This document shows positions 1 through 10,971 of a stretch of 64,000 bases of DNA, piece after piece. The DNA comes from Chrysemys picta bellii (Eukaryota > Chordata > Testudines > Emydidae), in contig NC_088797.1 in NCBI RefSeq assembly GCF_011386835.1, positions 38,067,583-38,131,582 of the forward strand. The letters run 5' to 3'. The translations under genes were made by a program, and so were the position numbers. The first letter of the stretch is position 1. Each line of letters begins with the position of its first letter. The notes beneath the pieces are model-generated. The model was not told the origin of the DNA, did no database searches, and was given only the letters and a program-made list of their open reading frames with translations.

Positions 1-460
1 TTTTGAATCGCAGCAGGAATGCGGATATGCCCTTTGAAAGCTCCGTTTCTGACAGCTGGCTGCTTATCTGCCCCGAGACAAATTAGTGTGGAATGCTGTT
101 AGTGAGAGAGAGAGGCGGGGGGGGGGTGTCTGCTGCTGTCTGAATTTACAAGACTGCATGCTGACATGCTCTCAGCCCCCCAAAAACCTACTCTCTCTCC
201 CCCCACATACACACAACACACTCCCTGTCACACTCCACTCCATTCCCCCCACCATTTGAAAAGTACATTGCAGTCACTTGTATGCTGGGATAGCTGCCCA
301 TAATGCACCACTCCCAATGCTGCTGCAAGTGCCGCAAATGTGGCTATGCCAGTGCTTTTGAAGCTGTCAGTGCGGACAGACTGCAGTGCTTTCCCTACTG
401 CGCTCTCCGAAGGCTGGTTTAACTCAAAGTGCTCTACATCTGCAGGTGTAGCCATGCCCT
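1..460 (-). mobile_element. Harbinger-type transposon end, cut by window edge
   Basis: Read on the minus strand from 460, it starts with a terminal motif of the form AGGGCATGGCTACAC and runs toward the window start. The same kind of start (GGTATGTCTACACT) opens the transposase-bearing element at 2526, and both continue into a stretch with 'GGGCAGCTATCCCA' or a close variant (here near 286-300). No transposase frame lies in the part that is visible. A short open frame at 228-455 on the minus strand is the untranslated terminal region read by chance. Family placement rests on similarity within this window and on memory of turtle Harbinger ends, so it is moderately sure. Confidence 0.5.
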
Positions 461-1225
461 AAGAGAAAAGAGAGGTGTGAGTTGTCAGCAACTTCCCAAA
501 AGGAAAATGCTAACAGAGATACACAGAGAGGGAAAAACTACAGCAATTAGTCTGACACTCCCAGCCAGATATGAAGCTAACTGGACTGAGGGGATCTGAT
601 GCCAGCAGACCAGGCGCCAGCACATGCCAAGACCCCCAGGCCTCACTGATCATTGACAAATGCATAGCTGGAAACCAGTCTGGCTCACCTGTGTGTTAGC
701 ATTATTAAAATAGATGTTAAGTTAATAAGAATGTGTTTAGTCTTGATGAAGTGCTTGTAGGATGCTGGATGTATTGATCTCATTTATAACATCTGTAGAC
801 CATGGTATAAAGTTATACTGAGTGTTTGCATTGTAAACCTCTGTAATTGTGCAACTCACCAAACAGGAAAGAAACATTAATTAGAGTAATATGCTGGTCC
901 TGCACACAAGAGCCATTGAAACCAAATGAGCCATTCTGAAACATCAAAGTAAAAAGACTTTGTTGATTGCTGCTGCACCGTGCCCCCCTCCTCCCCAACA
1001 CACACCCATGATGATGAGGCAGGTGCTGACACTTGTTCCATCATTTTGAATTCAGGGGGGAAGGGAGCGGTAAAAATGCCTATCCAGAAGGAATTTGAAG
1101 GACAATCTTTCTAAGCATAAGCAAGGGATCCCCAAGCTGCTTAGTTTGGGTTAGCACTAAAGGACATAGAAAACTTGCATGTCACAGCACATTCTATTAC
1201 CTTTTGGAACCTAAGACTGTAACTC

Positions 1226-1245
1226 GTGTGTGTGTGTGTGTGTGT
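1226..1245. repeat. (GT)10 microsatellite
   Basis: Ten uninterrupted GT units. Confidence 0.9.
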
Positions 1246-2242
1246 ATGTTTACCTGCTTTAATCTTATAGATAACTCATTTCTTTTTCTTAGAAAATAAA
1301 TCTTTAATTAGTATTATATGATTGGTTTGAGATCTGAAGTACAATTGATACTCGGTTGGTGAAATCCAAGTTTAGACTCAATTTGGGGTTTGTACCCTGT
1401 TTCCTAGCAGTCTGCCCTGAGGTTGGCATTCACAGACATGAGCCAGTCTAGACAGCTTGACAGGGGGCCTTACCAAAGTGTGCAAAGAAAGATTAAGGGT
1501 TAGGTAACAAAAAAGACTCGTAGGACTGTATTGTTTTACCCCTTTCTCTGATTGCTGTGCACCTTTAGGTGCACAAATAGGACATTTGTTTTGCAGAAAC
1601 TATTTGAGTCACTTTAATCAGCTACTGGTCACAAGCTCCCAGAGAGAAGTTTCTTGCAGGAACCAAATACAGCTGGGAAATAGGGGACTGCAACCCAGAG
1701 TTCCAGTCCAAGAGTGGTTGAAATGCAGCGTTCTACTGTTGAGAGAGGTAAAGGAAGAAAAGCCTGTCGGCTGGGAGGACATACAGAGGAGTGTAAGAGG
1801 TAGTTCCAACTTTAACCATAACACATCTCTAAAACATTTAGTGATCCTGGTCAGCTAAACAGTTACTAATCTTTCAAGTAGAAGGACACGACAAAACTCC
1901 TACCTGTACAACATCACATGTTCTCACAGCACCAGGATTCTTCAAACAGCATCTCCTCCTAGTTGTCTCTTATCATACACTAATGGAGAAATAGAAGAGC
2001 CTGCTTTATAAAGGGCCCCAGACTCCAACTCTTCCCAGCATGATTTAAGAGGAGCTTGATAGAAAGGCTCCTATTTCTTCATTCTTTCTCTAGAATAAGC
2101 CTGCTCTTCATCACTATTCTAAGGTTATTCCCCATGTAAGAACAAACTTCCCAGTTCTGTTTTTCCCCTATCTCTTTCTCTCCCTAAAACCAGACCACTC
2201 TAGTTTAGTAATAAAAGTGGTGCGGAGGAGCCCTGATTTATT

Positions 2243-2262
2243 TCTCTCTCTCTCTCTCTCTC
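2243..2262. repeat. (TC)n microsatellite
   Basis: Ten uninterrupted TC units. Confidence 0.9.
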
Positions 2263-2891
2263 GATTCTAGTCTTGGATCCTTGACCAACATGGGAGAGAA
2301 CAACTTAAGCCTGTTTTTTTTTTTAAATGCTGATTTCCCCCTCCCCACCCCCCAAGGTACTTCCCTATATCACAGTGACGGCTTCCTCCACTATACTTCC
2401 CCCTGTTTCTTGGTTCACTGTTTAAATTTCAACTAGCGTTTTTTAAATTGTTATCTACAGATTTTTCAGCGTTATTCCAACATACCAAATGCAGTATTAC
2501 TAACCTCAAAGTTCAAAAATCCTAAGGGTATGTCTACACTAGCAGAGTTACAGTGCCAGCAGTTACAGCGCTGCTCAGAAAGCCCTGAAGGGACACCTCT
2601 GTTGTGTGTTCACACTGTCAGCTGCCTGCGCAATAATGTGTTCACACTTATGGCACTTGCAGTGGTATTCAAAGTGGTGCACTCTGGGCAGCCATCCCAC
2701 AGAGCACCTCTTCCTCTTCTGCCCCTAAGAGTTGTGGGAAGGTGGAGGGAGTCACTGGGTATCCTGGGTCCTGTCCCAGTGTCCTGGGATGCATTGCTTC
2801 GCATCTCAGCAATCCCTATGCTTCTGTCCGCATTTGGCGCCATCTTTCAACGGTTTGTGTATTGTGCGTTCTGCCTCTTCGGTCTGCAGGA

Positions 2892-4125
2892 ATGGATCCC
2901 ACACTGTTGACCAATATGCTGTTCGCTCTCACTAACACTTCACGAGTGGCAGTGCAGTTATTCCTTAAACTACAAAGGCAAGAGGAGTTTGACATTGATC
3001 TCGCCATGCGTAGTAGCTACAACACAAGATTGCTCGTGGCATTCACGGAAGTGCTGACCACAGTGAAGGCCGCTTTTGGGCTTGGGAAACAAACTCTGAG
3101 TGGTGGGATCACATCGTCATGCACCTCTGGGATGACAAGCAGTGGCTGCAGAACTTTTGGATGAGGAAAGCCACATTCGTGGGACTGTGTGATGAGCTGG
3201 CCCCAGCCCTGTGGTGCAAGGACACGAGAATGAGAGCTGCCCTGTTTTTGGAGAAGCGCGTGGCGATTGCACTGTGGAAGCTGGCTACTCCAGACTGCTA
3301 CCGATCGGTCACTAACCAGTTTGGAGTGGGAAAGTCGACCGTTGGAATCGTGCTGACAGAAGTGTACAGGGCCATTAATCGCATCCTGCTATGAAAGACC
3401 ATGACTCTGGGCAATGTATGTGACGTTGTGGCTGGCTTTGCACAAATGGGCTTCCCTAACTGCGGAGGGGCGATAGATGGCATGCGTATTCCAATTCTGG
3501 CATCAGACCACCTAGCTACCGAGTACATTAATCAGAAGGGGTATGTCTAAATGGTTCTCCGGGCGCTTGTGGATCACCTTGGGCGTTTCACGGACATTAA
3601 CACAGGCTGGTCCGGAAAGGTACAAGACGCACGCATCTTTCGGAACACTGGCCTGTTCAGGAAGATGCAAGCAGGGACTTTCTTCCTGGACCAGAAGATC
3701 ACGTAGGGGAAGTTGAAATGCCCATTGTGATCCTGGTAGATCCCGCCTACCCCTTAATGACATGGCTTATGAAGCCATACACGGGGCACCCTGACAGCAG
3801 CGAGGAGCGGTTCAACAACAGGCTGAGCAAGTGCAGAATGACTGTTGAGTGTGCTTTTGGCCATTTAAAGGCCTGCTGGCACTGCCTATATGGGAGGCTG
3901 GACCTGGCCGATGACAATATTCCTATACTTATAGCCGTGTGCTGTGTGCTCCATAATATTTGTGAAGGGAAGAGTGAAAGCTTCACTCAGGACTGGGCCG
4001 CAGAGACTCAGTGTCTGGAGGCTGAATTTGAACAGCCAGAGACCAGGGCTATTAGAGGGGTTCAGCGCAGGGCCATAAAGATCAGGGATGCCTTGAGGCA
4101 GCAATTTGAAGCTGAAAGCCACTAA
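2892..4125 (+). pseudogene. Harbinger transposase (HARBI1-like), broken
   Basis: The enzyme would cut and paste the element through a DDE nuclease in the nucleus. The start chosen is the ATG at 2892, which opens with MDPTLL. Visible family marks are a helix-turn-helix-like stretch (QFGVGKSTVG, about 3319-3348), the first catalytic Asp in CGGAIDG (codon 3476-3478), the second in DPAYP (codon 3739-3741) and the Glu in VECAFGHLK (codon 3847-3849). It is broken by a frameshift near 3098, a TGA at 3392-3394, a TAA at 3548-3550, a TAG at 3704-3706 and another frame change next to the last of these. The C-terminal 135 codons are open and end at 4125. All three acidic residues survive although the frame does not. 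Confidence 0.85.
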
Positions 4126-4258
4126 TATTTGTTGTTATGCTTGGGAGTGCAGTGCTTGTAAGCTAGGAAGTGATTGTGATTGGTGCAGACAATGCACTAT
4201 GAAGGTTTAAGAAAACTGCCTGTTGCTTTGCAGGGCTCTGTTTGCTTTCAATTAATAG

Positions 4259-4296
4259 AATAAAGATTGCTTTCAAACCAAAACAATTATTTTATT
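4259..4296. terminator. Facing polyadenylation signals of the two Harbinger genes
   Basis: AATAAA on + at 4259-4264 follows the transposase stop by about 130 bases. TTTATT at 4291-4296 reads AATAAA on - and lies at the end of the converging second gene. The spacing suggests the two transcripts end within a few tens of bases of each other. Function is inferred from position only. Confidence 0.55.
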
Positions 4297-5730
4297 AAAA
4301 AACAACAACCGGAGGAGAGAGGCAAACAAAAAAACACATCAGCACTGAGGGGGTTGGGGGAAGGGAAGGTCCCAGGGGAGGTGGAGTCCTGGGATGGTTA
4401 AAGATTTGTGTATGTCCAGGGATCATATCCAACCTTCTCCTTTGGATTACAGTGCAGCGGGTACTGTACTTCAGCAGGGCTAAACTGCAGAGGGATGGGA
4501 GTTGAATGCAGTGGATACTGGGTTGCAGGGGAGGGCAGGCACGGAGCAGCTCCGTTTGCAGTGCTAATATCACCTGGAGCGTATCCGCTTGGCGCTCCAT
4601 AACGTTTAAGAGCCGCCCCGTGACTTCATTCTGGCATGCCGCATTCTCCTTTTGGTCCTTCTTCTTGCTGTCTCGCCACTCCTTCAATTCTTGCTTTTCG
4701 GCCATGGAGTGCATCATGACATCACGCAGAAAGTCCTCTTTAGTTCTTCATGGCCACTTTCTAATTCGTCGCAGCCATTCAGCTGGTGATAACAAAGAGG
4801 GAGGCTGGGCTCCCAAGGTCATATCTGTGAAGGCAAAATGCAACATTTTACAGAAGCTGTATTGTTTGCAACACACAGAACACTGATTCAGTGATTTAAA
4901 GCACAGCCACTATTCACATACCTGTCACTAACTGACTGACCCCAGGCAAGCACACATGAGCCACAAGAACCCCAAATTTGTGAGTAACCGCAGGGGCAGG
5001 GGCAATCAGTTTTTAAGGACTGTATTTTACACTGGGCATGTGGCTCTTGGGGAGAGCCAGCACTGTAGGGGGGGCCTTCTAATCATTACTGTCCCCACAT
5101 TTTCCACAGGCTGTGTTCATTCTGGAAGATATCTCGTTGCTGAGGGTGAGCAGAGAATCAAGGGAGGGTCTTCTTCAAGATTGGGGCTTCCACCCTGGCC
5201 CTTATGCGGCTCACCTGTGTACAGAAGTGGTGTTGTGTGGTCCCCTGTCCTCTCCCCGTGATGGCAGAGTGGCACAGGAAAGTTACCCTTAATGGGGCAA
5301 GAAACAAAGCAGCTCTGCCAAAAAACCTGTAGCAGCGGATTGCCCAGTATCTCCATGAGAGTTTCCTGGAGATCGCTGAGGCAGATTCCCGTGAAGTGAG
5401 GGAGTCAATCAACAGCCTCTTCCACCGTTCAGACTAGGCATGTGGTGATACGCGCATCATACAGACACAAGCTTGCTTTCTGCAACCCTCCTGCCCCCAA
5501 CAACTCACTTCAGCGATTCCCAAAATCAAAGCCACTTACCAGGGGCCTCCTCTCCTGTTTGCACTTCACCAAGCTGTGACACCCCGACAGCTGTGACTGG
5601 CTAGCTTCCTCGGGGGTAGAGAGGAACTCCTGGCTGCATGCATCTCTGACCTCCAAGTCGTCCTCTGCATCTGGGTCCCCCTCCCACTCCCACTCCCCCT
5701 CCACATCCTCGTCCATCCTGCCTTGAGCGC
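4295..5730 (-). pseudogene. Harbinger second gene (Myb/SANT-partner type), C-terminal parts, broken
   Basis: Harbinger elements carry a second protein with a Myb/SANT-like DNA-binding domain that helps the transposase enter the nucleus and bind the ends. Only its acidic middle (5510-5730; starts MDEDVEGEWEWEGD) and its charged, coiled-coil-like tail (about 4295-4850; EKQELKEWRDSKKKDQKE) are present here, separated by a probable intron or decayed stretch. The Myb-like N-terminus would lie past 5733 and is missing. The identification leans on gene order and on the clearer Myb-like remnant in the second Harbinger copy at 46360-46800. Several stops interrupt the tail. Confidence 0.5.
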
Positions 5731-5733
5731 CAG

Positions 5734-6640
5734 CCAATGGGAGCTGTGTGCACGGCGCCTGCAGGCACAGGCAGCATGCATCACACAGAGCTGCCTGGCC
5801 ACGCCTCTGGGAGCAGGCCTCTAGGGGCCGGACAAGCCGGCCACTTCCAGACGCAGCATGGATCCAGGGCAGGCAGGGAGCCTGCCTTAGCCCTGCTGCG
5901 CCGCCGACTGGGATCCGCCTGAACTCAGTGCCGCCCGGTTGGAGCCCACACCCCAAACCCCTGCCCCAGGTTGGAACCCCCTCCCACACCCAAACTCCCT
6001 CCCAGAGCCCACACACCATCCCGCACCCCAACCCCCTGCCCCAGCCCTGAGCCCCATCCTGCACTCCGAGCCCCCTCCCACACTCCAAACCCCTCGGCCC
6101 CAGCCTGGAGCCCCCTCCAGCACCCCAAACCTCTTATCCCAGACCCCACCCAAGAGTCGTCCTCTGCCCAGCTGGAACCCACACCCCCTCCTGCACCAGC
6201 ACCCAACCCTCCTACCCCAGCCCTGAGCCTGCTCCCATGCATCAAACCTCTTGGCCTCAGCCCAGAGGCCCCTCCTGCACCCCATCCTCATCCCTCATCC
6301 TCAGCCCCACCCCAGAGCCTGCACACACAGCCAGAGCCCTCACCCACTTCCACACCCCAATCTTCTGTCCCAGCCTGGAGCCGCCTCCCACATCCTGAAC
6401 CCCTCATTTCTGGCCCCACCCCAGGGCCCGCACCCCCAGCTGGAGCCCTTACCCCCTCACGTACCCCAACCCCCTTCCCCAGCCCTGTGAAGGTGAGTGA
6501 GGGTGGGTGAGAGTGAGCGATGGAGGGAGGAGGTTGGAGTGAGAGGCGGGGCGAGGTCTCTGAGAAGGGGCAGGGCAGGGGCGGGGCAGGAAGGAGTGGG
6601 GCAAGGGTATTCGGTTTTGTGCAATTAGAAAGTTGACAAC
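5734..6640. repeat. GC-rich interspersed repeat with degenerate CCCCAGCC-type minisatellite
   Basis: It begins near an AATGGGAGCTG motif and continues through a long run of loosely repeated blocks such as CCCCAGCCCTGAGCCC and GGAGCCC..CACCCC (5935-6480). It ends in a purine-rich stretch with GGGCAGGGGCGGGGCAGG and TTCGGTTTTGTGCAATTAG. The blocks keep several frames open and give proline/serine-rich phantom proteins up to 179 codons. Nothing indicates real translation. It looks like a multi-copy turtle repeat, but I cannot name its class. Confidence 0.55.
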
Positions 6641-6959
6641 TCTATGGGTAGGTCCCTACCAAATTCACGGCCATGAAAAACATGTCATGGACCATGAACT
6701 CTGGTCTCCCACCGTGATATCTGATCTTTTGTGTGCTTTAACCCTATACTATTGAGATTTCATGGAGGAAACCAGCATTTCTCAAATTTGGGGTCCTGTC
6801 CCAAAAGGGAGTTGCAGGGGGGGTCACAAGGTTATTTTAGGGGAGCCATGGTACTGCCACCCTTACTTCTGTGCTGCCTTTAGAGCTGGGTGACCGGAGA
6901 GTGGCGGCTCGTGGCTGGAGAATGGTGGCTGTTGGCTGGGTGCCCAGCGCTGAAGGCAG

Positions 6960-7265
6960 TGCCCCGCCAGTAGCAGCGCAGAAGTAAGGGTAGCAATAGC
7001 ATTCCATGCCACCCTTACTTCTGCGCTGCTGCCTTCAGAGCTGGGCGGCTGGAGAGTGGCGGCTGCTTACTGAGGGCCCAGTGCAGGCAGCAGCGCAGAA
7101 GTAAGGGTTGCAATACCATACCATGTCATCCTTACTTCTGCACGGCTGCTGGCGGCAGCTCTACTTTCAGAACTGGGCTCCTAGTGAGCAGCCGCCGCTT
7201 TCCAGCTGCCCAGCTTTGAAAGCAGCACCGGCGCCACGAGCAGCGCAGAAGTAAGGGTAGCAATA
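6960..7265. repeat. Internal palindromic repeats of the hAT element
   Basis: GCAGCGCAGAAGTAAGGGT or a one-base variant occurs three times (near 6976, 7092 and 7240) and its reverse complement form CCCTTACTTCTGCGCTGC or a variant occurs near 7014 and 7130. The element can therefore fold into several alternative hairpins. This is a structural feature with no assigned role. Confidence 0.7.
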
Positions 7266-7328
7266 CCGCAACCACCCTCACCCCACCCCAATAACTTTCC
7301 TCCAGAACTCCTTTTTGGGTTAGGACCC

Positions 7329-7990
7329 TGTGATGGGGCAGCCCCGCCCCTTACTAGCCCCAGAGATGTCAGACCAGTAGCTCTGACAGAGGAAGTCCCG
7401 CCCCGTTCGTACTGGGCATGCTCCAGATGCTCACTGAGTATAAAAGGAGGGAACTCAGCTCAGTCAGGGCTGGCAGCCGCAGGGGAAGGACCTAACTGGG
7501 AAGCTCCTGCAGAGGACCAGCCGACGCTCTTGAAGCTGCCAGGAACAGAGGCTTCTACAGGCCGGCACGAACCCCTACTGCAAGAGGAACCAGAGGAGGT
7601 GACGGATCCAGAGACTCATGGAGAATCCTGGGATCTGTGGGAGACCCAACTCCCCAGCCGGTAGGGAGCGACCCAGGGGAGGTGACGGACTGGTACCTTG
7701 ACCCCGGTAAGCCTCAGCGTGTTTCGGTAGGACCCCCTCACTGAGACAGTAGTAAGGTCCTACGGCCCTGCAACCAGGGGCGCTTATATGGATTTTGGCC
7801 ATTAGGCCGCGCTGCCCTGCAACCAGGGGTGCTTGTATGGACTCTGGCCACTAGGCCGCGCTACCCTGCAACCAGGGGCGCTTATATGGACTCTGGCCAC
7901 TAGGCCGTGCTACCCTGCGACAAGGGTTGATCCTATGGACTCTGGCCACTAGGCCGTGCTGCCCTGTAAGGAGGGGCATGAACCCTCACC
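7329..7990 (+). repeat. 5' LTR of Gypsy copy 1
   Basis: It starts TGTGATGGGG and ends ACCCTCACC, where the 3' copy ends in CACA, so the last base seems mutated. A TATAAAA box at 7439-7445 is the likely promoter of the genomic RNA. The downstream half carries four tandem copies of a 49-bp unit (about 7764-7959) against two in the 3' LTR, which accounts for the 662 versus 566 bp lengths. Confidence 0.9.
7439..7445 (+). promoter_or_regulatory. TATA box of the 5' LTR
   Basis: TATAAAA inside the LTR, repeated at the same place in the 3' LTR (12546-12552). It is placed as expected for the U3/R border. Confidence 0.7.
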
Positions 7991-7992
7991 CG

Positions 7993-8010
7993 TGGTGGAG
8001 AATGTGGGCA
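7993..8010 (+). other. Primer binding site, tRNA-Ala type
   Basis: TGGTGGAGAATGTGGGCA lies two bases after the LTR. From memory it is the exact complement of the last 18 bases (with CCA) of a vertebrate tRNA-Ala, whose end reads CCCACATTCTCCACCA. The match supports priming of minus-strand DNA by tRNA-Ala. Confidence 0.75.
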
Positions 8011-8054
8011 GCGATTCGGGCCTGCTGAAAGGTCTCTGAGAACAGGGTTTAACA

Positions 8055-9640
8055 GTGGGAACCCCATTAAACCCCAAGATGGAGACGGAGAAGCTCCTAA
8101 AGTGGATGCTGGACCAGCAGCAAGAGCAGTCGGCCCAACAGCAGCAGCAACAGGTGCAGTTGATGCAGCAGATGGCCAGCCAGCAGCAGCTGCTGCTATC
8201 TCAGCATCAAGAGCATCAGCAGCAGCTCCTCCAGGACTTGGCGATCCAACAGCAGGCGCAACAAGAACGCCTGGTGCAGCAGATGGCCACATTGCTACAC
8301 CCAGCAGGAGCCACAGCCCCCGTACCTGCTGGGGCCGGACCCAGGGAGAATGTAGGGGAGTTGCTGGTACGCCTCACTAAAATGGGGCCAGAGGATGACC
8401 CGGAGGCGTTCCTGGTGACCTTCGAACGGGTGGCGACCGCCGCCAGGTGGCCCCCCGAGCAGTGGGCCACTTTATTAGCTCCCTATTTGATGGGACAGGC
8501 CCAGGCCGCTTACCATAACCTCAACCCCCGGGAGGCCCTAGAGTACACCCGGGTGAAGGCGGCCGTATTGGACCACACCGGCATTAGTCCGGAGACCCAT
8601 CGCCAACGCCTCCGCAAAGAACAGTACCCTCCTGGGATCCGGCCCCGGGCTGTGGCCCAATGGATACGGGACCATTGTTGGAGGTGGCTGAACCTGGAAG
8701 GCTTAACCGGACCCCAGGTAGCGGAGATGGTGGCGCTGGAGCAGTTTACCCAGATCCTGCCCTCGGGAGGAAGTGCCTGGGTACGCCGGCACCGACCGGC
8801 AATCCTCTCAGTGGCAGTGACTTTGATGGAAGACTACTTGTCCTCTAAGGAGATCGAAGCAACACCCCGGACAGCAGGAAGCTACGGACAACGGGGCGGA
8901 CTGGGCAAAGGGAATCCCCAGAGAGCAGGGGCTCGGGAGCCACCGTCCGGCGCCCGTTCCGTGACCCTGAAGCTCCCAAGTCCCGAGCCCAGACACCGGG
9001 CAGCCCGGGTAACGACCCACAGGGACCCACTCTCACGAGAGAGAGGGAGCCCACCGGGTGGAGGCCAGGGACCCGCCGCGGTCCGAGAGGGGTGCTGGGA
9101 GTGCGGACAAGAGGGGCACTTTCGGCGGGATTGCCTGTTCATGGACAGTAATTATGGACAAGCCTGGGTCGCCGGAAGAAGGGCCCATAAGAGAGGACTG
9201 GGAAAGCTTGTGGTCCCTATCCGGGTCGAGGAGATCCTAACCAATGCCCTCGTGGACTCGGGGTGCAGCCAGACCCTCATACGTGAGGGGCTGGTCCCTA
9301 ACCTCAAACTCTCTGACACCCAGATACATCTACAGTGTGTACATGGGGACATCGTTCTTACCCCTCAGCCTGGGCGAAGATAGAAGTCTGCCACCGGGAG
9401 AGGGGCCTTCACGTGGGCGTGGCCCCCAGATTGGCCTACCCGGTAGTCTTGGGACGAGACTGGCCAGGCTTTGGGGAGATTCTCCGGAGGTATCAACCGC
9501 CCGACCCACGAACTGACGGGTTGAGGCCCCCACGAGTGGGGCTGCTTGGACACACTCCACGGGATGACCCCAGAGAAGGGACATCGGCTCCGGAAGAGCC
9601 CCCCGCGACCAACCCCCCTGTAAGGGCCCGGTCAGTTTAG
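8055..9640 (+). pseudogene. gag: gag with protease, Gypsy copy 1
   Basis: The frame opens at 8055 and stays open for 442 codons. Residues about 15-85 are a glutamine-rich segment likely to form a coiled coil. Residues about 219-237 hold VAEMVALEQFTQILP, which resembles the SCAN domain that vertebrate zinc-finger genes acquired from such gag proteins. A CCHC zinc knuckle follows (CWECGQEGHFRRDC, 9093-9134). It is followed in frame by a pepsin-type protease whose active site is DSG (Asp codon 9255-9257) instead of the commoner DTG. A frameshift near 9360 moves the end of the protease into another frame (LGRDWPGF near 9452), which closes at 9640. The product would assemble the particle and process the polyprotein. 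Confidence 0.85.
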
Positions 9641-10971
9641 GATGCTCAAATGGAACTGGAACGGGACGTGGACTTTGTGCAAGAACAGAGAGAGGACCCG
9701 ACCCTAAGTAGGGCCTGGGAACAGGCCACCAGCCTCGGTCCTGACGAAGGCTCGACCCTTGGGCCCCCACAGGTCCACGCTTTGATATATGGCAAGATCG
9801 CCTGTACCGGGTAGTACAGGAACCACAGTCCCAGGAGACATTCCTTCAGCTATTGGTCCCTAGGAGGCTGCGACAAAGCCTCCTCCGTCTAGCCCATGCT
9901 AACCCCTGGGCTGGGCACCTGGGGCGGGAGAAGACCCTCCAGAGGATAGCCCATCAGTTCTTCTGGCCTGGCATACACTGGGCGGTGCGAGACTACTGCG
10001 CGTCTTGCCCAGAATGCCAATGGGCGGGACCAAAAGGTGTGGCCCGGGTACCCCTGATCCCTATGCCAGTCGTCGGCATACCCTTTTAAGAGATTGGGAT
10101 GGACCTGGTTGGACCCCTGGACAGAAGTAAGACAGAAAATTGCTTCATCCTAATGGTAGTGGATTACGCAATGCGTTACCCTGAAGCCGTACCCCTGAGG
10201 ACGGCCACAGCACCGGCGATCGCTATGGAACTAGTGAAGATTTTTGCTAGGGTCGGGATACCGGCGGAAATCCTGATGGATCAGGGCACGAATGTGTCCT
10301 CTAAACTGATAGCGGAATTGTGCCGCCTCCTCCATATACGAACCCTCCGGACGTCTGTCTATCATCCCCAGACTGTCGGCCTGGTGGAAGGTTTCAATGG
10401 TACACTCAAATCCATGTTAAGGAAGTTCGTGGAGGAGGACCCTACGCATTGGGACACACTGTTGCCAGCCCTGCTGTTCGCCATCAGGGAGGTACCCCAG
10501 GCATCGACGGGATTTTCACCCTTTGAACTCCTGTATGGTAGGCAGCCCCGGGGGATCCTGGACCCCCTGAAGGAGAAATGAGAAACCCAGGAGACCCGAG
10601 TCCTCGGGACCACCCAATACATGTTGCAACTCCGAGAACGGCTACGAACGCTAGGGGCGTTCGCCCGGGAGAACCTGATACAGGCACAAGCAAACCAAGA
10701 ACGCCTCTACAACCGAGGAACTAGGGGATGGAGTTTCAGTCCCAGGGATTGTGTGTTGCTTTTGTTACCATCGGCCGAGTCAAAACTGCTAGCCAAATGG
10801 CAGGGATCCTACGAGGTAATCCGGAGGATTGGACCAGTAGACTACGAGGTCCGGCTACCGGGGCGACGAAGGGAGACGTGCATATACCACATAAATCTTC
10901 TGAAGGCCTGGAAGACCAGGGAAGCCCTGCTTATCGGCCCGTCCACCCCGAATCAGAACTCGGACCCCTAG
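9641..10971 (+). pseudogene. pol: Integrase region of pol, Gypsy copy 1
   Basis: This part would insert the DNA copy. The zinc-binding HHCC fold is visible in 9880-10020 (LAHANPWAGHLGREKT and CASCPEC). The catalytic triad is Asp 10102-10104 (in GMDLVGP), Asp 10279-10281 (in LMDQGTN) and Glu 10387-10389 (in GLVEGFNGT). The last two are 35 residues apart, the D,D35E spacing of retroviral-type integrases. A GPY/F-like C-terminal module follows (KWQGSYEVIRRIGPVDYEV). One frame is interrupted by TAA at 10087-10089, TGA at 10579-10581 and two successive TAG codons at 10969-10974, after which the same frame runs on into the reverse transcriptase. The stretch 9641-9850 is a decayed linker. Confidence 0.87.

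Larger units (their letters stand above)
461..2522. other. No gene seen; low-complexity tracts only
   Basis: I see no coding region, RNA gene or clear transposon here. It holds a (GT)10 microsatellite at 1226-1245, a (TC)n tract at 2243-2262 and short poly-T/poly-C tracts near 2314-2356. The open frames at 1586-1858 (+) and 1618-1824 (-) overlap each other and show no recognisable domain. Confidence 0.6.
2526..5733 (+). mobile_element. PIF/Harbinger DNA transposon, decayed, right end missing
   Basis: The left end starts GGGTATGTCTACACT directly after a TAA at 2523-2525, which fits the 3-bp TWA target of the family. The body holds a DDE_Tnp_4-type transposase on + (2892-4125) and a second gene on - (about 4295-4850 and 5510-5730), converging as is usual for Harbinger elements. 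The predicted right inverted repeat (ending in a GTAGACATACC-like motif) is absent. At about 5734 the sequence passes abruptly into an unrelated GC-rich repeat, so the right end was deleted or replaced. All coding parts contain stops and frameshifts, so the copy cannot act on its own. Confidence 0.8.
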
